Shown here: in pieces, positions 51,448 to 61,000 of the stretch
Numbering within the stretch: position 1 is the first letter of the stretch
Layout of the letters: every line of letters begins with the position of its first letter
Assembly: GCF_905147365.1 (NCBI RefSeq)
Contig: NC_056428.1
Location: forward strand, 22,164,001-22,228,000
Origin: Aricia agestis
Taxonomy: Eukaryota; Arthropoda; Insecta; Lepidoptera; Lycaenidae
Length of the DNA: 64,000 nt
Reading direction: 5' to 3'
Translations under genes and position numbers: made by a program
Notes under the pieces: model-generated
Seen by the model: only the letters and a program-made list of their open reading frames with translations
Told to the model about the DNA's origin: nothing
Database searches by the model: none

Positions 51448-51760
51448 CACCGTAACAACACTGAATTTGTATAAAAGCTTAAAGTTAACATAAATGTTGC
51501 ATAAATAGTTACAACTGTATAAAAATGTTCAAAGATACAAAAATCTTCACGACATTCACACATAAAGTACACCTAAAAATCTCACTATGCTAAATTTGTC
51601 TCTCTCGCTCATACAACGTCGCCATGGTTTTGATTTTTTTTTCATGATTCGGATTTCAAGGCTCAAGCCATCAAGCTGTCAAAGACAAACTAATGTTTTG
51701 GCTCAAAAAAAAAACATGTACCTTTTTCGTAGTATAGTAGCCTCTAGTATCGTCTGTCAA
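51448..51760 (-). promoter_or_regulatory. Presumed SOCS 5' leader and proximal promoter
   Basis: Sequence immediately upstream of the SOCS ATG, ending at a 43-bp-arm hairpin. In-frame stop TGA at 51529-51531. No splice acceptor that would imply another coding exon is obvious. The transcription start is not located. Confidence 0.3.
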
Positions 51761-51764
51761 GAAT

Positions 51765-51870
51765 GTGAAGAAATTAAAAAGTGGCAACATCGTAGTGTCA
51801 TCCCTTTTTTCTCTGAATAATAATTTGAAAGGGATGACACTACGATGTTGCCACTTTTTAATTTCTTCAC
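51765..51870. repeat. Perfect hairpin, 43-bp arms, upstream of SOCS
   Basis: Arms 51765-51807/8 and 51828-51870 are exact complements (GTGGCAACATCGTAGTGTCA inside), loop about 20 nt. Weaker pairing (CTGTCA/TGACAG) extends outward to about 51754 and 51884. Confidence 0.9.
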
Positions 51871-52127
51871 TTTCTTAACTGACAGTAAATCGGTTCGCCG
51901 CTGTTTCGCAGCTCGCAGCATCGCGCGTCGGTGTAGTAGCTCAGGCAAAGTAGAGGCGATAATTAATTATTTACAAAATTAAAACCACAGATTAGATACC
52001 GCATGTGTATGGGTACTTCAAGTGACATCGCATTCCCGAAAGACGAGCAACGCTCGTCTTTCGAAAGTCTGTTCTTTAGTCTGCGCTCCACCGCTATCGG
52101 AATCGGACGTCTATCGGAATTCTAAAA

Positions 52128-52169
52128 ATGCCTAATTGTGCTGTATTGGGCTGTGGAAATTCGAATTGA
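52128..52169 (+). pseudogene. THAP-domain-like N-terminal fragment
   Basis: ATG followed by codons for PNCAVLGCGNSN and then TGA. The pattern C-x4-C beginning a small protein matches the start of a THAP zinc finger. No Cys/His completing the C2CH finger is seen in the next 150 bp, so it looks like a decayed exon, or a short frame occurring by chance. Confidence 0.35.
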
Positions 52170-52525
52170 AACGTTGGTCTAGAAATAGTCGACACGTTTC
52201 TTCTCGCATCGCATCATCATTGCATCTCGCTATTCCTGACGCAGATTTTTCGCGATTGGTTCGCCCATAGATAAAGTATTATAGTATAGCTAAATAGCCC
52301 GTCATCGCGTGACCATTTGGTGCATAATTTCATACAAGTATGAAGTAGTGTGCGTTTATTTTCTTGAATATTTATATTTGTTGATTATTTCGAAACACAT
52401 TATGATACAGGAAAGAAAGTCATTTAGTTCATGATATCGATAAACTAATAGTTCAAGTAATTAAAATCCGTAAACACACGTAAAAAGCTATGCAATTTTT
52501 GTAGCCAAATTATTAATTGATGTCA

Positions 52526-52902
52526 CATTTTTAGCACTTATGCCTTATATAGCACGAATAAGGGATTATTAAACTTATAAATTATCTTTTTAGCTTACAA
52601 AAATACCGATTGAAAAGCCCAAAAAACGTTGTTCAAAACTTACGTATTTAATGTTAAATCCACGTGTTTGAGGCATTCTTTGGCCATTCTTATGGTTTAT
52701 TATTTAGCGGAACCACAAAACTCAACAATATCTAGCATTAAATGTTCACTAAAAACCTTTATTAACACTTTTATTTCTTGAAATATGCAGACCGACTCCT
52801 TTGTTATGTCCTAGTAAGTAGGACATAATATTACACGCTTTTGACGCTTAAATACACCGATATAAGGCTCTCTCCAGTCTCCAGTCTATAGTACCTCAAT
52901 GG
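52526..52902. repeat. Direct duplication, copy 1 (~375 bp)
   Basis: CATTTTTAGCACTTATGCC to AGTACCTCAATGG. Copy 2 at 54364-54726 follows the same order with small indels, e.g. AAGCCCAAAAAACGTTGTTC in both. Confidence 0.85.
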
Positions 52903-52959
52903 GTTCGCCGCTGTTACGCAGTTCGCAGCGTCCGTGTATTATACTAGAGGCTACTACTA

Positions 52960-53070
52960 CACGTGTCGGCGGCACGTGTCAGCGCCCGGCGGCAATTGAC
53001 GGCAGTCGGCGGCACGTATCGGTGGACGCGGCAGTCGGCGTCGGTTGACGGCAGCCGTTGACAGTTTATG
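52960..53070. repeat. GC-rich imperfect repeats
   Basis: Iterated GGCGGCACGT and CAGTCGGCG units (GTCGGCGGCACGTGTC, GTCGGCGGCACGTATC). Strikingly CpG-rich against AT-rich flanks. Confidence 0.6.
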
Positions 53071-53217
53071 ACGCATGCAGGGGGCCTACCACGACCTTCC
53101 CTAAAACTATAATGTTTCCAGAACATAGCACAAGCTAGGATCCTAATTCCTAATTAGTGTACTAAATCTGAAAAAGTGTGGCTTCTGAGTTCTGACTGAC
53201 TAAATCAGTGTTGCCGA

Positions 53218-53421
53218 GAAAAACGAAACGAACACAACTATGGCCCGTATTTTTGGTCAGTACTTAGGAAGCACCTCGGCCTCAAGGAACGTTTCAGGCT
53301 CTGTGATTGGTTGGCTGTCAAAATTTGGACCAATCACAGAGGCGAACCGCGCCTTGAGGCCGAGGCGCTTCTTAAGTACTGACTAAAAATACGGGCCTTA
53401 GTTGTGTTCGTTTCGTTTTTC
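53218..53421. mobile_element. Inverted-repeat element, ~204 bp
   Basis: GAAAAACGAAACGAACACAA versus TTGTGTTCGTTTCGTTTTTC; inner CCCGTATTTTTGGTCAGTAC versus GTACTGACTAAAAATACGGG; core TGATTGG…CCAATCA. Confidence 0.8.
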
Positions 53422-54173
53422 AATGCACATTGCGCAAAGTTAAAAATTAGTGTCAGTGTTAGTGTCATGTTCTAAAATCTGACAGAAATTGTTAGAACAT
53501 GACAGCCAATTATGAAGTTGACAGTCAGCTGCCAAACTGCGAAAAAATGAAACGGCTTTTATCTGTAGTGGGAACTGCTATGATATATACGATCTGGAAT
53601 CCATTCGTAGGTAATTTCTATAGTCTGCTGGTTCCAAGTAGTTCAGCGGGGCTAAAATGGTCGCTTAGTTGAATCATACAATGAATCATTTATGATTAAT
53701 TTTTAAACTTCTCTTAACGTTCAAACGTCAATTCATTTAATGATTCATACTAAGCAATTCATTTACTTGACATTTTTCTATGAAAAGTCGTAAAAATGGT
53801 CCAATAAATCCGAATTGCTTTTCTGTCAAATAGCAGAATCACCAAATGTTACTTTAAACGTCATCTTTGATCTTAGAACTATTCTTATGTCGTAATACAT
53901 TATAGAAATTGTTTAACTAAAGAAATTTAAAATTACAAAGTCGGTTTCAAAACTTTGAAGTTTGTATACAAACATGACTAAAGTAAAAAATGTTGCCAGC
54001 ATATAGCATGGCTTCATAACGTTATCGATTACTAGAAAAATTACCGTTACGTACCGTTATTTTTATAAGGGTAGCTTATTGATATTTTTAACGATATCTA
54101 GTAGGTAACATAACATTTAAATATAGTTTAAAAATGCCGTTATTATTACCGGTAAAAATATAGTTATTTTCTG
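53422..54173. other. No gene; intergenic
   Basis: Between SOCS and MED23. ATTCATTTAATGATTCAT and GAATCATTTATGATTAAT patches at 53680-53750; otherwise unrecognised. Confidence 0.4.
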
Positions 54174-54350
54174 GTATGCGACGTTGCCAGTTCGACGCGA
54201 CACATTTCGTTAATATTCATACAAGTCTGTTGGTAACATTTTTAGATACCTATAGGTATAAAAATAACTTTATTAATACTGATATTTTTAACGGTAATTT
54301 TTGGTATGCAACGATGCCAGTTCGACGCGACACCTTCCGTTCATGTTAGT
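54174..54350. repeat. Two tandem units, ~127-bp period
   Basis: GGTATGCGACGTTGCCAGTT with CGACGCGACAC and GGTATGCAACGATGCCAGTT with CGACGCGACAC. Confidence 0.7.
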
Positions 54351-54363
54351 ATACGCACGAAAT

Positions 54364-54726
54364 CATTTTTAGCACTAATACCGTATATAGCACGAATAAG
54401 GGAATAATAAACTTATAAATTATCTTTTTAGCTTACGAAAATACCGATTGGAAAGCCCAAAAAACGTTGTTCAAAACTTACGTATTTAATGTTAAATCCT
54501 TTGAGGCATTCTTTGACCATTCTTATGGTTTAATATTCAGCAGAACCTCAGAACATAACAATATCTAGCATTAAATGTTCACTAAAAACCTTTATTAACA
54601 CTTTTATAACATGAAATATGCAGACCGACTCCTTTGTTATGTCCTACTAAGTAAGATATAACATTACACGCTTTTGACGCTTATACACCGATATAAGGCT
54701 CTCTCCACTATATAGTACCGCAATGG
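54364..54726. repeat. Direct duplication, copy 2, adjoining MED23 promoter
   Basis: Second copy of 52526-52902. Ends 266 bp before the MED23 ATG. Confidence 0.85.
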
Positions 54727-54991
54727 CACCTACTCTACCTTATATTTAAGTTACTCTATGCCATTGAATAAACTCTGTCAAAAACGTCAAATCTTCTTAT
54801 CTTCCAGTTTGGTGTGTTGAGTGTTGGTTTCTATATTTTTCGTCTTCAATTTATTTAGATTTTCTGTATTAAATTGTTAATTATTCTACAATTTAACTTT
54901 AGGGCTTGAATATAAATATAAAATGTTAAGAAAGTGTTTCGTATAGTCTACTTTAGAGGAGTTAATAGTTGAAAACTATAAAGTCGGCAAA
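54727..54991 (+). promoter_or_regulatory. Presumed MED23 promoter and 5' leader
   Basis: These 265 bp separate the end of a duplicated segment from the MED23 ATG. It is AT-rich with no obvious repeat match elsewhere in the window. I see no convincing TATA box or initiator, so the start site is not placed. Confidence 0.35.
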
Positions 54992-55033
54992 ATGGCTGAT
55001 TCTCAGATTTCCAATATCGTACAGGAAATATTA
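54992..55033 (+). CDS. MED23: MED23 exon 1
   Basis: Fourteen codons (MADSQISNIVQEIL) end in phase 0 at donor GTAAGT. The context CAAAATGG around the ATG fits an initiation site. The short hydrophobic N-terminus parallels the first residues of animal MED23. Confidence 0.8.
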
Positions 55034-58000
55034 GTAAGTTTAACCTTTATTTTCTTTTATTACATACATAAAACTTAACCCTTTTATGTTAGTGAGTTAG
55101 GCTGAAAAACTATAATTTAAATTTGGTAAAATATAAGCTGAAGAGACAATAATATGGAAAACTAATAAGCATTAGTTTTCCATATTATTGTCTCTTCAGC
55201 TTTACCGCTCGGTAAACGTAACTTATTAAATTACTAAGACTAGGGCATAGTAACCATTAAATTAGGTTCCATAAAAGAAAATGTATGTTGACACTACCTA
55301 TTCTATTAAGTACCTTTGCAGTAAGCCAACTTCGTGATTCTTTGTGAAATAGAAATTGCGCAAATCGTGTAGGTACCTGCCTGAAATGGAATAAGACATC
55401 CATTATGTTGAAAACTTTACCATTTTTTTTCAGAGAGTCGAAGCTGTAGAAGAGGCCTTTAGCACATTTTTAGTTTACAAACCAGAACAGGAAAATGAAA
55501 GATTAGCAATGTATCAAGATAAACTTTGTGCAGCCATGACGGGCTATAATGCTGAAATACAGGAGTCATTCATCAGACAGTATCTGTCGCTGACTGCGGT
55601 TCTCGCTAATAGATATAAGATGAAACAACTGCTAACACTATTGGAGAATTTAGTTAATACCAACATACTTCAGGCTCGGTAAGATTATGTTTTGAAAACT
55701 GGCCAAGTGTGTGTCGGGCCAGGTGCAATATAGGGTTCCGTAGTACCGCTAGTTTCTTTTTGTATGGTCAGTGAATATTCATTTATAACATGCTTTACAC
55801 TACTAACAACATAATCTCAGTTACTTTCAAAGGAATTAGAAGAAAAAGTTCCTTACTTTCCCAAATACATTTTTTTAGCCGACTATTATTTAATAACTTC
55901 TGAAGTCTTCTTAGCCGTGACAGTTTTTCTTTTAAATTCAGCATATTCCCTACTCTTGTGATTTTTTTCACATTTCCAGAAGCAATAGTTTAGCTGGTAG
56001 AAGAGGGGGACACTGGACTCTAACAATTTTTTCCACTTTAAAACTTAATATTTCACAAATGGATCCCTAAATTGGAAAATGATCTATGAATACTCATAAT
56101 ATTTTTAAAATACCTATCCAATGACACCCTACACGATGGGGTGGACGCGAAAAAGAAATCACCCAAAATCATCAAATTTCACAAAATCCTTAATTTTATT
56201 TGTGCTTTAATAATTAATATAAAATAAAATTAAAATAAAGTAAATATTTAAGGGGGACAAGGTATCCCATACAAAAAACACAATTTTTGTCTACTTTCAC
56301 TCTATACCGGTACAGAACCGTTTGTGTACGAGTCCGACTGGCACTTGGCCGATTTTTTGTATATTTATTATATTTTGGATAAAAAGTGTCCAAGTGGCTT
56401 AAAGTATCTCCATTCCAAATTTCAGCCAAATCTCTTCAGCAGTTTGAGCATGAAGAGGTACAACAGATGGAGAGATAGACACACTTTCGTATTTATAATA
56501 TTAGTATGGATAATTTAATGGTTATATAATATACTAATATCATCCTCACATATGAAATAGGCGTTTTGTATGGGAGGAATATAAAGTAGATGTTTTTTGT
56601 ATACTTAATATTATATTTAATTAATCGAAGTATGTACCTTTGTTATCAATGCATTTTTGCCATCTTAAGGGTAGTTCGTTGATCCCTTTACTAAAGAAAC
56701 GGAGGGACGATAGTCAATAAATTCTTTGAATGCGGTTTGGACTGCCACATCAGTGTTCAATTTTTTTTCTTGTGGGAAGCTATCCTGACAACAGATATCT
56801 GTCGTAACCGTTTGGCCAGATTCTAGAAAGCTGTAAGTGAACGACACCAGCACTAGTCCACCAAACACTCACAAGTAACTTTTTCCAGGGGACATCCCCT
56901 TTTAAGTTTTTTTATCTTCCCAATTTGCTTCAAGTGGATTAAAGCAGTTTTATAACTTACACCGAAGCCTGCTGCTAACTCTGAAGTGGTTTGCGATGGA
57001 TCCGCTTCCACAATAGCCTTTAATTATTCTTCATTATTCATTTTGGTCTCGGGGCTTGTTCTGAAGGTCGAAATTTCAAAAACGCAAACGTTGGAACCAA
57101 TACCGTACCGTTTTTCTTTTGCGACACCAGCACCATAGACATTTTTAATTCATCAAGCTGTTTCTGCAGCACTCGTGCCACGGTAGAACTTATATTCGTA
57201 ATTAAAGCAATATTTCAATTTTTTCATTGTGTGATATGAACGACTCCAAAGGAAAAATAATCTCGGAAAAACTGTTTTGGAAACTCAAATGTACCTAATA
57301 GATGAATATATATAAATTTTAATTTGGAATTCATATCCAAAGACGAGATATTTGAGATCAAAGTGGCCTGAACAACAAAACGCCAATTTCATATGTATGG
57401 AGACTAAGGACCTAATATTTATAATTTGACTACTTGCAAAAATGTGAAACATTAACAATTTTGTCTCCACAGAATGTTGTGTGATTGTATTCTCACAAGT
57501 GAGAAGCTTGTGTATCAAAATGGCGATTATTGGATTGAATCTTTTCATTTAATAAGGAGAGTTATTGGAGGTGTAGACTACAAGGGTGTGAGAGAAATTA
57601 TGAAGGTATGTGGTCTTACCGCCGTATTCAGAGACATTTAATTATGATTAACCTTCAATTTAATGAAGAGTTTGACAGATCATGTAGTGGGCTTGTGTCA
57701 AAATTTTGAATTAATTACATTTAACTAATTAATGTTCCACTCTGAGTGCGGCAGTTAGCCATAGTTTAAAATTTGGTGATAAGCAATAAGCATATATTTG
57801 TTATAAAATATGCTTATTGCTATATTAAAACTATTCTGTAATCTCCTGAACCAGAGGCATTTAAATGTCACTGTGTTGTTCTTTATTTGTTTTATGCCAA
57901 GGTTCATCTGTTATGATTATTATGAAGTAATTTTCATTGAAGTGTTGTAGAATTTTAATTTGGTTTTGGCTGCAGTTCCCTACAGTTCAACATCATATCA

Positions 58001-61000
58001 CGTTTATTTAAGCCCATACATAGTGCCCCATAGAAGAAACAACCTAACCAATATATCGCTGGCCCCGGGCAATAAGGCGTAATATCAAACATCGTTTTGT
58101 TCAGGAGAGACAAAATAAGTTATTTTGTTTATAGTACAGCATACAGTGGTCCAAAACAAATGTATGATGTCTCATATGAAAGTTAATTTTTTTACCTGTT
58201 TAACCATATCAAAATAATTGTAATAGTATAAAAAATTATTGAAATAATTGAAAAAAGTATAATACAACTAATAAGCGATATTGTTTCAATTGTAACATTG
58301 TTTATTGACTTTATAAAAACACCAAACCGCTTGAGATTTAAGAACATAACACGACGTATTTTTCGCTTTAGATTTCGAGCGTACCAGCCGACTACTCCGT
58401 TCTTCTGGGGAATCTTACAGCGAAAGCTTAGTTGTATCGTATCTTCACCGGTTTTTTTAGTTATATTTCATAGAGTAATGCAAGAATACAGTTTTAGTCC
58501 TAAGAGAATTTTCGATTCAATAAAGCTTTTGTCATTTATTATACCCAAAATATTATTTTAAAAATATGAAATAAATAGATTAATACTCAGAGAAGCGAAA
58601 AATTAAAAAGGGCGTAACCGGCGTTTACCACTTTGTTGCCCGGGGCCAGCGATATGTGTGTGTGTGTGTGTGTGTGTGCTTGGGCTGTTGTAAGTAACGG
58701 AATCTTTGAGCACGATTTTTACCTATCCAGTAGTCTAATTAATTTGAAACTTTGCGTACTTATTAAGAGCCAATGACAATGCAATAATATGTAAAAATAT
58801 TTTGAAAAATAAATAAAAAAAGCGTGTTTTTCAAAGGTTTTTTTAGTTATTATTAAATAATAATAACTAAAAAAACCTTTGAAAAACACGCTTTTTTTAT
58901 TTATTTTTCAAAATAAATACGCATCAAAGCATCTATAAAAAATCAGCTTGTTAGGGTTCTGTTATAGGGTTCTCCGTTCTGTAATCAACAAAACTTGGTT
59001 GACTACTGAACCCTAAAACGGAACCCTAACCAGCAGATTTTTTGTATATTGGTAGGTTAATAGTTATATAATTTATAACCTGTGACGACGTAGTCGATAT
59101 GACGACCTCTGTGGCTCAGTTGGTGGGCTATTGGTAGCTCAAGCCGGGGGTCGCGGGTTCAAATCCCGCCGACGGAACAAAAAGTTTTCAAAGTTCCTGG
59201 GTCATGGATGTGTATTAACTATTAAATATGTGTATCATATAATAAAAATCTTAAATATATGTATAGTATAAAAGTATTAAATATATTTCCGTTGTCTGGA
59301 ACCCGTAACACAAGTCCTTCAGGTACTTACCACGGGGCCAGACTGACGTGGTGTGAAGCGTCCATAGATATTATATTATATTATAATTTAAGAATAACAT
59401 TGTCCTACAAATAAAACAGTCCATATTTTAAGACCATCAATTCAAAGTATGAAATCCTTTCTATCTCTGTTAGCTACCACTTTCGAGATTTTTCGCAAAT
59501 AAAAATGTTGTTCGTCTTATCAAAATGAAGCTACTCACAAAAAATTTGCTTGCTAGTAATAAAAAAAAATGTTGTAGAGCTCCCGTACTATATAGATCAA
59601 ACATTTTTGCTCAACTTTTTTTTCCAGAGCTTTTTAATGAAAAATATAATTTTCAGGGTTGCAGAGAGAAAGCGACAACATTGCCTGTAAAGTTAAACTC
59701 CAGTTCATTGCCACAGATGAAAGCTTTGTACAATGTACTTGAATATATTTTTGATAGAAACGCGTCGCTTTTACCAGCTTATTTTATTGTCACAGAGATT
59801 CAGAAAGATTATCCTGATAATAACCACTGGCCGCATTGGGTTTGTAGCTTTTTATTTAGCTATAATTATTATTTTCTTTATGTATGTATGTCTCCATATT
59901 ATAATACTGCAGTAATTGCATGCGAATTTGGACAATATAAATGAAGTTTTATTTGGATTATATTTGGATTTTATTTGCATTGTGGAAACCTAAGATATTT
60001 GTAAACACTTAGTATAACTTTTCAGAACTTGGCAAAACTCCTTAGCTCCTTTGTGGAAAGTTTTCGGCCATGCGCTCAAATGGTTTCAATCATTGGCCAC
60101 TCTCAAATGCTTCCGGTAATAGAGTTCTCAGGTTTCGCTGATCACCTGGTGAACCCCTGGCGACTTAATCCCATCACATTGAAGTTTTCCCTGAAAGGGA
60201 ATTTACCCTACGACGATGAACTCTTAAAGCCTCAAATAGCGCTTTTGAGGCATGTACTGGAGCAGCCATATTCCAGAGATATGCTGTGCTCAATGCTAGG
60301 GCTGCAAAAGCAACACAAGCAGCGTTGTATAGCTCTCGAAGACCAGCTTGTGGAGCTGATGATATCGCCAATGGAACGCACCGAGCAAGAGAATGAGGAT
60401 GAGGAAATGTCTTCCAATCATTGGTGCTGGCTACATCTCTCTTCCCAAGTTATTTATTTGATACTCATGGGATTCGCTGACTTTCCCAATATAGTTATGG
60501 GGCTGCATAGCAAACTGCAAGGTCAGGACTCAAAGAAGGGTCGAGACAACTTAATGTGGGTGCTTCTGCAGTTTATTTCGGGGAGCATTCAGAGGAATCC
60601 TCTGGCCAATTTTCTTCCAATTATGAAATTGTATGAGCTACTGTACCCAGAGAAAGAACCATTGCCTGTTCCTGACTGCACAAAGTCTCACTGCACTCAA
60701 CAGATGGCGGTTGTCTGCATTTGGATGCATCTTTTGAAGAAAGCTGAAACTGAAAACAAGACGATGACTATGCCACAAAATCTGAAAGTACAATATGAGT
60801 AAGTGCTTTATTACTATTTTTGTAAGTCCTCAAAATTTCCTTTGATAGTTTGATACTGCTTGTCTTGTTTTCTATGGTGGTTAGTGGCTTAAGTTAACAG
60901 TACAATAATTGTAATAGTAATCCATACTAATATTATAAATGCGAAGTTTGTCTGTCTGTCTGTCTGTCAGTCTGTTACCTCTTCACGGTTAAATCGCTGA

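Noticed and set aside
57285..57548. 87-codon minus frame
   Set aside because: Antisense to MED23 exon 3 and its upstream intron; the sense strand carries the conserved MED23 residues.
58298..58561. 87-codon basic frame as a cellular gene
   Set aside because: Fully inside the 58051-58653 inverted-repeat element in a MED23 intron; kept only as a property of that element.
59106..59178. Possible tRNA gene
   Set aside because: A and B boxes are present, but it lacks a clean cloverleaf acceptor stem and runs into a SINE body.
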